Shown here: positions 1-6,598 of the stretch, one piece after another
How positions within the stretch are numbered: position 1 is the first letter of the stretch
How the letters are laid out: every line of letters starts with the position of its first letter
Assembly: GCA_032126435.1 (NCBI GenBank)
Contig: JAQBBE010000282.1
Location: 1-6,934 of the forward strand
Length of the DNA stretch: 6,934 nucleotides
Source of the DNA: JAAXQD01 sp032126435
GTDB taxonomy: Bacteria > Desulfobacterota > Desulfobacteria > Desulfobacterales > UBA11574
Direction: 5' to 3'
Notes under the pieces: generated by a model
Told to the model about the DNA's origin: nothing
Database searches by the model: none
The model's input: the letters and a program-made list of their open reading frames with translations, nothing else
Made by a program: the position numbers and the translations under genes

Positions 1-56
1 ATTTCCAGACTTTTTCTTAGCTTTGAGAAAAGTTTGATGAATATCTGAAAAGACAT
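1..56. other. Upstream edge, no gene supported
   Basis: This AT-rich leader precedes the NusG-like gene. One forward frame stays open from base 1 to a TGA at 46-48, so the tail of an upstream gene cannot be excluded. The 15 residues are too few and too featureless to identify. No clear promoter is visible. The only ribosome-binding candidate is the weak purine run GAAAAGA just before the ATG at 57. Confidence 0.3.
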
Positions 57-578
57 ATGACAATAGATAAAATAGATGGTTCATGGTATGTCCTGCATAC
101 CAAAAGCAGGTTTGAAAATGTGGTCAACGAGGGCCTGACAAAAAAATCGTTGGAGGTTTATCTCCCAAAGATCCAGGTGAGAAGCAAACGACGTGACCGC
201 AAGGTGATGATCCGAGTTCCTCTGTTTCCTGGATACTTGTTTGTAAAAACCAACCTTGAGCCTCATGAACACATTGAAATTGTAAAGACCGTCGGCGCTG
301 TCCGTTTGGTGGGCAACAAAGATGGTCCCATTCCGGTGCCTTCCGAAACCGTCGACTCTTTGAAGATCATCGTTCAAGGAAACGATTCTGTTACGACGGG
401 TTCCCGATTTAAAAAAGGGGATCGGGTCATCGTTGTCCACGGCCCATTTGCCGGCGTGGTCGGGACGTTCCTACGGCACAGGGGAAAAGGGCGTGTCATC
501 GTTAATATTGAGGCGCTGGGACAATATGCGGGCGTGAATGTGAATGAAGAGGATATTGAATTACTGCCTAAAATATGA
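57..578 (+). CDS. NusG-family specialised elongation factor (RfaH/UpxY-like antiterminator)
   Basis: This 173-residue protein has the two-domain layout of NusG paralogues. An N-terminal NGN domain spans about residues 9-108. It opens with the WYVLHTKSRFE segment and contains the signature FPGYLFVK at 57-64. A KOW domain follows at about 118-150 (KGDRVIVVHGPFAGVVGTF). NGN domains bind the RNA polymerase clamp and promote processive elongation. The KOW domain contacts NusE/S10 or Rho in NusG and recruits ribosomes in RfaH. Housekeeping NusG normally sits beside secE and the rplKA ribosomal genes, and none are here, so a specialised paralogue is the better reading. Such paralogues usually act on long polysaccharide or secondary-metabolite operons. 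The target is not shown in the window. The sugar aminotransferase at the far end is suggestive, but six kilobases of other genes separate them. The start has only a weak ribosome-binding site. A duplicated housekeeping nusG remains a less likely alternative. Confidence 0.85.
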   Translation: MTIDKIDGSWYVLHTKSRFENVVNEGLTKKSLEVYLPKIQVRSKRRDRKVMIRVPLFPGYLFVKTNLEPHEHIEIVKTVGAVRLVGNKDGPIPVPSETVDSLKIIVQGNDSVTTGSRFKKGDRVIVVHGPFAGVVGTFLRHRGKGRVIVNIEALGQYAGVNVNEEDIELLPKI

Positions 579-701
579 TTATAACCACTTGACTTGCCAT
601 AGGGTTGCATTTTATAAAATTTGAAATCCGGTTTTCACGGAATCGGGGTGTAAAATTACGAACAATCAAATAATGGAAAGACATTGTCAGAAGGAGGATA
701 T
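579..701 (+). promoter_or_regulatory. Promoter region for the HU-holB pair
   Basis: A good sigma70-type promoter match lies in this gap. The -35 box TTGACT (589-594) and the -10 box TATAAA (613-618) are separated by 18 nt, which predicts transcription from about 625. That leaves a leader of roughly 75 nt before the HU start. A strong Shine-Dalgarno sequence AAGGAGG (691-697) sits 4 nt before ATG 702 and decides the HU start. No terminator is visible after the preceding antiterminator gene, so readthrough from it is possible. Confidence 0.65.
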
Positions 702-977
702 ATGAACAAGTTGGAGCTTATCTCCGCCTTGAAATCCGAAGCGAACATTACCAAAGCAGAGGCCGCAAGGGTGGTAGAGATATTTTTCGATAACATGGCC
801 GAAGCCTTGGCAAAGGGAGAACGTGTTGAAATTAGAGGCCTGTGCAGTTTTTTTGTTAAAGATTACAAAAGCTACACCGGCAGAAATCCAAAAACCGGTG
901 AAAAGGTTATCATTAAGCCTAAAAAACTACCGTTTTTCAAATCTGGAAAAGAATTGAAAAATCGTGTAGATTATTAA
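702..977 (+). CDS. HU/IHF-family nucleoid DNA-binding protein
   Basis: This 91-residue protein has the full length and order of the bacterial histone-like family: an N-terminal helical dimerisation part (1-40), then beta strands and the DNA-binding arm. The arm carries RNPKTGE at 61-67, whose proline (P63) intercalates into bent DNA in HU and IHF. The C-terminal motif PFFKSGKELKNRV (77-89) is characteristic of the family. It acts as a dimer that bends and compacts DNA. HU and IHF subunits cannot be separated safely by eye. The PFFKSGKEL tail and RGLCSF stretch look more IHF-like than Escherichia coli HU-like. An in-frame TTG at 684 would add six residues (MSEGGY), but those codons overlap the Shine-Dalgarno sequence AAGGAGG at 691-697, so ATG 702 is preferred. 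It has its own promoter and probably shares its transcript with holB, 4 nt downstream. Confidence 0.93.
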   Translation: MNKLELISALKSEANITKAEAARVVEIFFDNMAEALAKGERVEIRGLCSFFVKDYKSYTGRNPKTGEKVIIKPKKLPFFKSGKELKNRVDY

Positions 978-981
978 ATTT

Positions 982-2055
982 GTGTCTGGCTATGAATCGA
1001 TAATCGGCTTCGAGTCGATCGTAGGTCAAGAAAAGCCCATAAGACTTTTAACGACGCTTCTTCAAAATGAGACTATCCCGCATGCCCTTCTTTTTTTAGG
1101 TGCTGACGGTGTGGGCAAAAAGATTACAGCGATGGCTTTCGCTATGGCCTGCAATTGTAGGGTCCGGAGGAAGGGCGACCTTTCAGCAGATACAAAAATC
1201 CGGGACGATCATCGTGCGATACCGGATCAAACAATCCAAAGGGGGTCCGGCGATTGTTGTCCATCGTGTCGGAAAATTAAATCCGGCAGTCATCCGGATG
1301 TCATTCTGGTTAAACCGTCGGGTTCTTTTATCCGAATCGATCAAATACGAAGTCTTTGCAGCACACTTGCCCTGAAACCCTACGAGGCAAGGCTGCGAGT
1401 GGTCATAATATCCGATGCCCAGGCCATGAATCCTTCGGCAGGCAACGCCCTCCTGAAGGTGCTGGAAGAACCGCCGGACAAAACGATTCTAATACTTACT
1501 GCCATGCAGACATCGGATCTTCTCCCTACGATCGTTTCACGGTGTCAGCATATCAGGTTTAATCCGATTCCCCGAAAGCATCTGGAGGCATTGCTGGTCG
1601 AAAAACGAGCAACGCATCCGGATGATGCAAAGATCATCGCGTCCATGGCAAACGGAAGCGTCTCCATGGCCTTTTCAATGACCCGCAAAAAGAATCCGAT
1701 AAATTGGATAAACCGGAGGATCTGGTTGATCGATGAGGTTCAATCACTATCCATGAAGCCGATGGTTGAACGCCTGGCATTTGCTGCAAGATTGGTCAAG
1801 GATAAGGAGGCCCTTGGGGACTCTCTGGAGGTGCTTAAATCCTGGTTTAGAGACCTTGTTGTCTGGAAATATCATTCCGGGAGAATACTCAACACGGATT
1901 TGAGAAGCAAGATTCAAAGGGCGTCCCAAAATATGACCGTGGCTTCGATTCTCTCAAAGATTAACAACATTCATGCTGCCCAGAAAAATATTCAGGCCAA
2001 CACCAATTTGCGGCTTACTTTGGAAGTATTGATAATGCGACTTGCAAAAGTGTGA
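982..2055 (+). CDS. holB: DNA polymerase III delta' subunit (clamp loader)
   Basis: This 357-residue AAA+ family protein is the delta' subunit, which helps load the beta sliding clamp at the replication fork. Visible landmarks are the N-terminal segment GQEKPIRLL, a P-loop GADGVGKK at 40-47, and a cysteine-rich zinc module around CCPSCRKI at 92-99 followed by SGSHPD. Further on are NALLKVLEEPPD at 155-166 and the clamp-loader SRC motif at 186-188. The helical C-terminal part is less conserved, as usual. The zinc module is unusual: about 30 extra polar residues (60-90) separate C57/C59 from the C92/C93/C96 cluster, and one expected cysteine is displaced. The start is GTG, 4 nt after the HU stop and without a clear ribosome-binding site, which suggests translational coupling. 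The extreme N-terminus contains a partial repeat (YESIIG, FESIVG), so a start slightly downstream cannot be ruled out, although no better start codon is present nearby. Confidence 0.92.
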   Translation: MSGYESIIGFESIVGQEKPIRLLTTLLQNETIPHALLFLGADGVGKKITAMAFAMACNCRVRRKGDLSADTKIRDDHRAIPDQTIQRGSGDCCPSCRKIKSGSHPDVILVKPSGSFIRIDQIRSLCSTLALKPYEARLRVVIISDAQAMNPSAGNALLKVLEEPPDKTILILTAMQTSDLLPTIVSRCQHIRFNPIPRKHLEALLVEKRATHPDDAKIIASMANGSVSMAFSMTRKKNPINWINRRIWLIDEVQSLSMKPMVERLAFAARLVKDKEALGDSLEVLKSWFRDLVVWKYHSGRILNTDLRSKIQRASQNMTVASILSKINNIHAAQKNIQANTNLRLTLEVLIMRLAKV

Positions 2056-2210
2056 TCCACAAGCTAAAGGATGCCAAAACAGGATCATATGGGATTTAAG
2101 CCTTTTCCTTTCAAGATCCTGCGAGCTTCCTTTCGAAAGTTTCATAAAATCGTAACACGGGTTTATTTCAAAAAGCTAAACCCTTAGAAAAAAATAAAGA
2201 ATTTGGATAT
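2056..2210. other. holB-ricT spacer with small inverted repeats
   Basis: This 155-nt gap contains a short stem, TGATCC (2053-2058, overlapping the holB stop) with GGATCA (2082-2087), and a palindrome CTTTCGAAAG (2130-2139). It also holds a 7-bp perfect inverted repeat GGGTTTA (2159-2165) / TAAACCC (2177-2183) with an 11-nt loop. None is followed by a T-run, so none is a convincing Rho-independent terminator. I found no strong promoter. Whether ricT is cotranscribed with holB is undecided. Confidence 0.45.
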
Positions 2211-3017
2211 ATGAAAAAAGTGGTTGGAATAAGATTCAAGCCGGCCGGAAAAGTGTATGATTTTGACAGCGGTGCCTTTGTGCTCAATCGCGGGAATCAT
2301 GTGGTTGTTGAAACCGATCAGGGGCTCGGTTTGGGAATGGTTGTCACGCCGCCGGTGCTATACGAAGGATCTGGAGCAAGCCGATCCGGCAAGCCCCTGA
2401 AGAAGGTGTTCCGTCTCGCGAGCCAGGAGGACTTTTGTCAAAAAGAAAAGAATTTGGCAATGGAAAAAGAAGCCCAAACCTATTGCTTGAGCTGCATTCG
2501 GGAACTGGGTCTTAAAATGAACCTTTTTGCCGTTGAAAGCGCCTTTGATGCCGGCAAATTGACGTTTTTTTTCACATCTGACGGTCGTGTCGATTTCAGG
2601 CAGCTTGTAAAGATGCTGGTTAAAAAATTCGGTGTCAGAGTAGAGATGAGACAAGTTGGAATACGAAACCAAGCGAAGATGTGCGGCGGTATCGGAAGGT
2701 GCGGGCGTGAAATATGCTGCTCGGCATTTATTGGGAAATTCGGACCGGTTTCCATACGAATGGCCAAAGATCAAGGATTGTCATTGAATCCCACCAAAAT
2801 TTCCGGACAGTGTGGCCGACTCATGTGTTGTCTCACCTTTGAATGTGAAACGTACCAGTCAGTCAGGAAAAAATTCCCGAAAATCGGTGTCACGGTAACG
2901 ACCAAAAGCGGGAAGGGGAAAGTGATACGCCATAACGCGATATTTGATAGCATCGCTGTTCGTTTAGAAGACGGACAGGAGATAGAAGCCGGGATTGATG
3001 AGATAACCCGGGAATGA
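2211..3017 (+). CDS. ricT: RicT/YaaT-like PSP1-domain protein
   Basis: This 268-residue protein belongs to the PSP1 C-terminal family. The N-terminal half starts VVGIRFKPAGKVYDF. The diagnostic part is the cysteine-rich signature CGGIGRCGREICC at 158-170, followed by SGQCGRLMCCLTFE at 198-211. In Bacillus subtilis the homologue RicT (YaaT) forms a complex with RicA and RicF that carries iron-sulfur clusters, and the complex stimulates RNase Y-dependent mRNA maturation and affects sporulation and biofilm formation. The conserved cysteines here (158, 164, 169, 170, 201, 206, 207, 211) are consistent with metal-cluster binding, which is inference. No RicA or RicF partner is encoded in the window, so the exact role in this organism is unknown. 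Position between holB and metG matches a widely conserved neighbourhood; in Bacillus holB is directly followed by yaaT. The start ATG 2211 has only a weak GGAT-type ribosome-binding site. Confidence 0.9.
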   Translation: MKKVVGIRFKPAGKVYDFDSGAFVLNRGNHVVVETDQGLGLGMVVTPPVLYEGSGASRSGKPLKKVFRLASQEDFCQKEKNLAMEKEAQTYCLSCIRELGLKMNLFAVESAFDAGKLTFFFTSDGRVDFRQLVKMLVKKFGVRVEMRQVGIRNQAKMCGGIGRCGREICCSAFIGKFGPVSIRMAKDQGLSLNPTKISGQCGRLMCCLTFECETYQSVRKKFPKIGVTVTTKSGKGKVIRHNAIFDSIAVRLEDGQEIEAGIDEITRE

Positions 3018-3043
3018 GACCTTTGAAAAGATTAAGGAAAGAA

Positions 3044-4966
3044 ATGTTTAAACCTTTTTATATAACGACACCGATATATTATGTTAACGCCCGGCCCCAT
3101 CTGGGGCACGCATATACGACGATTGTGGCAGATGTTGCCTGTCGGTTTCATTCAATGCGTGGACGAGAGACGTTTTTCCTGACCGGTACGGACGAGCATG
3201 GCGACAAGGTGGTGCGCTCTGCCAAAAAGGAGGGGGTGAGCCCCCGGACCTATGTTGACCAGATCAGTGGGTTGTTCAGATCCCTTTGGCCCGAGTTGAA
3301 TATCCAATACGATTATTTTATCCGCACCACGGATGCATCCCACATGTCCATCGTCGAAGAAATAATGCAAAACATCTACGACGCAGGGGATATCTATTTT
3401 AGTGAATATGAAGGACTTTACTGTTTTGGATGCGAGCGTTTCTACACAGAGCGTGAGCTGGTTGACGGCAAATGCCCGGACCATGAAACAGCCCCGGAAA
3501 TCATCAAAGAATCCAACTATTTTTTTAAGATGAGCCGGTATCAGAACTGGCTGATCGATCATATAAAAAACAATCCTGATTTCATAACTCCCGAGCGTTA
3601 TAAAAACGAAGTTTTGTCGTTTCTCAAAGAACCTCTTGAAGATCTTTGCATATCCAGGCCCAAAACGCGCCTTCAGTGGGGCATTACGCTCCCCTTTGAT
3701 GAAAACTATGTCACCTATGTATGGTTTGATGCCCTCTTGAACTATGTTTCGGCCTTGGGATACCCTGATGGCCATCTATTTAAGACGTACTGGCCCAATG
3801 CCCAGCACGTTGTGGGCAAGGATATCTTAAAGCCCCACGGTATTTATTGGCCCATTATGCTCAAGGCTGCCGGAATTCCGGTGTACCAGCAGCTTCATGT
3901 CCACGGATACTGGAATGTCGATCAAAGTAAAATGTCAAAAAGTATCGGGAATGTGGTGGAACCGCTTCAACTCAAAAATGTTTACGGCCTCGATGCATTT
4001 CGATTTTTTCTCATGCGGGATATGGTTTTCGGACTCGACTCCAACTTCAGTGAAGCCGCACTGGTTCAACGCATTAATTCTGATCTTGCCAACGATCTTG
4101 GGAATCTGTTCAGCAGGATCCTGGCCATGGCCCAAAAATACTTCTCCGGAGTCGTTCCACAAATCGATGCCAAAGTGGAAAGAGAGTTGGAGCTGGGCCT
4201 GGAATCCGAAGCACTGAAAGCCATCTTCGAATTCGAAAATCATATGGAAACATTTGCCTTTCATAAGGCGCTGATAGCCATCTGGGAATTTATCAGCCAT
4301 ATGAACAAATATATCGATCTGACGACACCCTGGGTGCTGGCAAAGAAAAAATCGAGCCGGAAACAGCTTGAGGTTGTAATTTATAACCTTCTTGAAGCGC
4401 TAAGGATTATATCCGGACTCATTTATCCCATGATGCCGGATACGGCCAAGATCATGCAGAAACATCTGGGTCTGGATCCGGAAAAACCGTTTTATCATTT
4501 AGAGATCCTCAAAACATGGAAATCCCTGGCACCCGGGACGAAGCTCCCCAAATCGGTTGCACTTTTTCCAAGAATAGACTTACAAGAGGATCGGACGTCA
4601 TTGCAGACTAAAAGGGAATCAGGTGCTGATATGCCTCCGGTTAAGCCCGAAATAACCCTCGACACATTCGATAAAATCGATCTCAGGGTTGCCACGGTAA
4701 TTCATGCCGAAGCGATCCCCAGAGCCAAAAAAATGCTGAAACTCGAATTGGATCTAGGAGAAAAAAAGACCATCGTGGCCGGCATATCAGGATCCTATTC
4801 CCCTGAGGAAATGGTGGGTCGGCAGGTCATTGTCGTGGCGAATCTAAAACCTGCGAAATTGATGGGCATACTGTCCAACGGTATGTTGTTGGCCGCCGTT
4901 GAAGGGGAGGGTTGCACCATTGCAACCCTGGATAAAAAAGTAAAACCCGGAACACCGATCAGCTGA
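3044..4966 (+). CDS. metG: Methionyl-tRNA synthetase with C-terminal tRNA-binding domain
   Basis: This class I aminoacyl-tRNA synthetase charges tRNA-Met in the cytoplasm. From ATG 3044 it has 640 residues. The Rossmann core begins FYITTPIYYVNARPHLGH, whose HLGH (19-22) is the HIGH signature. A zinc knuckle uses C127, C130, C144 and H147 (CFGC and CPDH). The KMSKS loop is intact at 296-300. An anticodon-binding helical domain covers about 330-510. After a polar linker, an OB-fold tRNA-binding domain of the Trbp111/EMAP type fills about 538-640 (FDKIDLRVATV to SNGMLLAA), which in the family also mediates dimerisation. ATG 3044 is preferred because AAGGAAAG (3034-3041) sits just upstream and the protein then begins as relatives do. 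An in-frame ATG at 3014 overlaps the ricT stop (ATGA) and would add ten basic residues. Either start implies coupling to ricT. No T-box or SAM riboswitch lies upstream. Confidence 0.95.
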   Translation: MFKPFYITTPIYYVNARPHLGHAYTTIVADVACRFHSMRGRETFFLTGTDEHGDKVVRSAKKEGVSPRTYVDQISGLFRSLWPELNIQYDYFIRTTDASHMSIVEEIMQNIYDAGDIYFSEYEGLYCFGCERFYTERELVDGKCPDHETAPEIIKESNYFFKMSRYQNWLIDHIKNNPDFITPERYKNEVLSFLKEPLEDLCISRPKTRLQWGITLPFDENYVTYVWFDALLNYVSALGYPDGHLFKTYWPNAQHVVGKDILKPHGIYWPIMLKAAGIPVYQQLHVHGYWNVDQSKMSKSIGNVVEPLQLKNVYGLDAFRFFLMRDMVFGLDSNFSEAALVQRINSDLANDLGNLFSRILAMAQKYFSGVVPQIDAKVERELELGLESEALKAIFEFENHMETFAFHKALIAIWEFISHMNKYIDLTTPWVLAKKKSSRKQLEVVIYNLLEALRIISGLIYPMMPDTAKIMQKHLGLDPEKPFYHLEILKTWKSLAPGTKLPKSVALFPRIDLQEDRTSLQTKRESGADMPPVKPEITLDTFDKIDLRVATVIHAEAIPRAKKMLKLELDLGEKKTIVAGISGSYSPEEMVGRQVIVVANLKPAKLMGILSNGMLLAAVEGEGCTIATLDKKVKPGTPIS

Positions 4967-4975
4967 AGATCGCGC

Positions 4976-4999
4976 CGGCTCGCTTCTCTGATTGAGCCG
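4976..4999. repeat. Inverted repeat CGGCTC/GAGCCG after metG
   Basis: A perfect 6-bp inverted repeat, CGGCTC (4976-4981) and GAGCCG (4994-4999) with a 12-nt loop, begins 10 nt after the metG stop. It could be a transcript-end hairpin, but no T-run follows on either strand, so a Rho-independent terminator is not supported. Confidence 0.55.
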
Positions 5000-5040
5000 T
5001 AACGTCGTAATGGCAGGGTTAAATGATGGGCGGCACAAAT

Positions 5041-5079
5041 CTGAAAGCACTTAACTCGCTGTAAATTTTCAGCTTTCAG
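5041..5079. repeat. Inverted repeat CTGAAAGC/GCTTTCAG
   Basis: A perfect 8-bp inverted repeat, CTGAAAGC (5041-5048) and GCTTTCAG (5072-5079) with a 23-nt loop. The loop overlaps a near-palindrome at 5058-5073, GCTG and CAGC flanking AAATTT with one mismatched pair, so two mutually exclusive hairpins can be drawn. Confidence 0.55.
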
Positions 5080-5118
5080 CGGCATAGAATTTCAAAAGAT
5101 ATGGTTATCCGTTAAAAA

Positions 5119-6522
5119 ATGATTCACCGCAGCATTAAGACCGACACAGAGACGCTGAACAGACCGAGTTGGAGAGACTATCAGTCCGGTCTGAAATGGT
5201 CTGCCGCCAAAAAAAAACTCGTTACAGACATCTTTAAGGTATCGGCGCTTTTTTTTCTTGTCCTTGCTGTGGGTTACTGGATGATCACCGGCCTTGAAGG
5301 AACGTCATTTTCTCATTTGATGACCGATTGTTTTTCTCCATTTAATGGAAATAAAAAAGATTCCCCTTTAGATCATGTCCGATTAAACGATAAAAGGCTT
5401 GTTCAGAACCTGTTCGATGGTTCATCCTTGGTCAATCTCAAAAATAAACGTATGGATGTTTTTTCGAACGGGCGTAGATTCAGTGTGGACACCAGCCTTG
5501 ACATTCCCCTTCAGGATTTTATTCAAAAAAAACTCGACACATCCACCGCTCGGTATATTGGAATTGTGGCAATGGATCCGACCACCGGCAAAGTTTTATC
5601 CATGGTGAGTTTCGATAAAACAGATCCGTCCAGCAACCTTTGTGTGGACAGCAGATTCCCTGCAGCGAGTATCTTTAAAATCGTAACCGCATCGGCGGCA
5701 ATTGAAAAAAATGGTTTTAGTCCGAGCCATGAATTTAAATACAATGGCATGAAGCACACCTTGTACAAATCCCAGCTTAAAAAACAGACAAACAGCTACA
5801 CCAACCGGATTTCATTTCAGGATTCGTTCGCACAGTCCGTTAACCCCGTTTTTGGGAAAATCGGTGTCCACTACCTGGGAAAAACCACCCTCGAAGAATA
5901 TGCTGAAGCCTTTGGCTTCAATAGAAACATCAATTTTGAGATTCAAGTTGATCCCAGTGCCGTCCATCTATCGGACACGCCTTACCAGTGGGCGGAAATT
6001 GCGTGCGGGTTCAACCAGGATACAACACTCTCTCCCCTTCACGGTGCAATGATGGCGTCTGCAATCATCAACAATGGCAGGTTGATGGAACCCGCCATTG
6101 TCGTTCGGATCGTCGACGATAATGATAATGTCATTTATCGCAACACGTCGGTTTCAATGAACCAGGCGATTACCCCCGAGGCATCTGAGACCCTCAATGG
6201 TCTAATGGCCGCAACCATAAGGTCCGGCACCGCCAAAAAGGCTTTCAGAGGATACCGGAAAGATAAGATCCTTTCCAAACTCAATATCGGCGGGAAAACA
6301 GGCTCCATGGATAACGACACGCACGATGCACGGTATGACTGGTTCGTGGGATTTGCAGAGGAAAAAGGGGGAACGGCCAAGATCGCATTGTCCGTTCTCG
6401 TCGCGCACGAGAAATATATCGGCCTGCGGGCAAGCTATTACGCACGGGCTGCAATGAAAGCCTATTTTGGCAATTATTTCGCGAAAAAACAGATTCTGAC
6501 ATCTAAAGTTAAAAAAGAGTGA
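5119..6522 (+). CDS. Membrane-anchored penicillin-binding transpeptidase
   Basis: This 467-residue protein is a serine DD-transpeptidase that would cross-link peptidoglycan on the periplasmic side. A basic N-terminus is followed by one hydrophobic segment at about 42-58 (VSALFFLVLAVGYWMIT), probably an uncleaved signal anchor with the rest outside. The transpeptidase domain begins near 122 with SVDTSLDIPLQDFIQ and VAMDPTTGKVLSM. All three active-site motifs are present: SIFK (184-187, nucleophile S184), SVN (240-242) and KTG (393-395). Only about 60 residues lie between the membrane segment and the transpeptidase domain, so the large pedestal or dimerisation domain of PBP2/PBP3 and any glycosyltransferase domain are absent. 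It is therefore a minimal class B-like enzyme and cannot be assigned to ftsI or mrdA. A beta-lactam sensor or a specialised envelope enzyme are alternatives. No dedicated ribosome-binding site is obvious. The flanking spacers suggest its own transcription unit. Confidence 0.88.
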   Translation: MIHRSIKTDTETLNRPSWRDYQSGLKWSAAKKKLVTDIFKVSALFFLVLAVGYWMITGLEGTSFSHLMTDCFSPFNGNKKDSPLDHVRLNDKRLVQNLFDGSSLVNLKNKRMDVFSNGRRFSVDTSLDIPLQDFIQKKLDTSTARYIGIVAMDPTTGKVLSMVSFDKTDPSSNLCVDSRFPAASIFKIVTASAAIEKNGFSPSHEFKYNGMKHTLYKSQLKKQTNSYTNRISFQDSFAQSVNPVFGKIGVHYLGKTTLEEYAEAFGFNRNINFEIQVDPSAVHLSDTPYQWAEIACGFNQDTTLSPLHGAMMASAIINNGRLMEPAIVVRIVDDNDNVIYRNTSVSMNQAITPEASETLNGLMAATIRSGTAKKAFRGYRKDKILSKLNIGGKTGSMDNDTHDARYDWFVGFAEEKGGTAKIALSVLVAHEKYIGLRASYYARAAMKAYFGNYFAKKQILTSKVKKE

Positions 6523-6582
6523 GGTCGATTTTATAAAAACCGGCCGAAAGTAAAATGAGGGTGTTACAACAAATTTAAGTTA

Positions 6583-6595
6583 GGGGCTTTGCCCC
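6583..6595. repeat. Tight GGGGC-TTT-GCCCC hairpin
   Basis: A perfect 5-bp GC stem with a three-base loop, GGGGC (6583-6587), TTT, GCCCC (6591-6595), lies 60 nt after the transpeptidase stop. The sequence that follows is AATTGG rather than a T-run, so it is not a standard intrinsic terminator. It directly abuts the first octamer array and may be part of the same repeat element. Confidence 0.6.
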
Positions 6596-6598
6596 AAT

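Larger units (their letters stand above)
4967..5118. other. metG-PBP spacer with two inverted repeats
   Basis: This 152-nt non-coding gap is more GC-rich and structured than the other spacers. It contains a 6-bp perfect stem at 4976-4999 and an 8-bp perfect stem at 5041-5079. It may end the metG transcript, encode a small structured RNA, or be one copy of a dispersed repeat; the sequence alone does not decide. No clear promoter or Shine-Dalgarno sequence precedes the ATG at 5119. In-frame TAA at 5113-5115 fixes that ATG as the first possible start. Confidence 0.5.

Noticed and set aside
684..701. TTG start adding six residues to the HU-like protein
   Set aside because: These codons contain the AAGGAGG ribosome-binding site for ATG 702, and family members start at the MNK-type N-terminus.
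2685..2695. GGCGGTATCGG, resembling the RfaH ops element core
   Set aside because: It lies inside the ricT cysteine motif, where it encodes conserved glycines; it is not in a leader and differs from the ops consensus after GGCGGTA.
3152..3775. Long reverse-strand open frame (207 residues) inside metG
   Set aside because: It lies wholly within a conserved synthetase core in the antisense direction and shows no domain; long antisense frames are common in such genes.
4795..5085. Reverse-strand open frame covering the metG end and the spacer
   Set aside because: Most of it is antisense to the conserved tRNA-binding domain and it has no family features; the spacer is better described by its inverted repeats.
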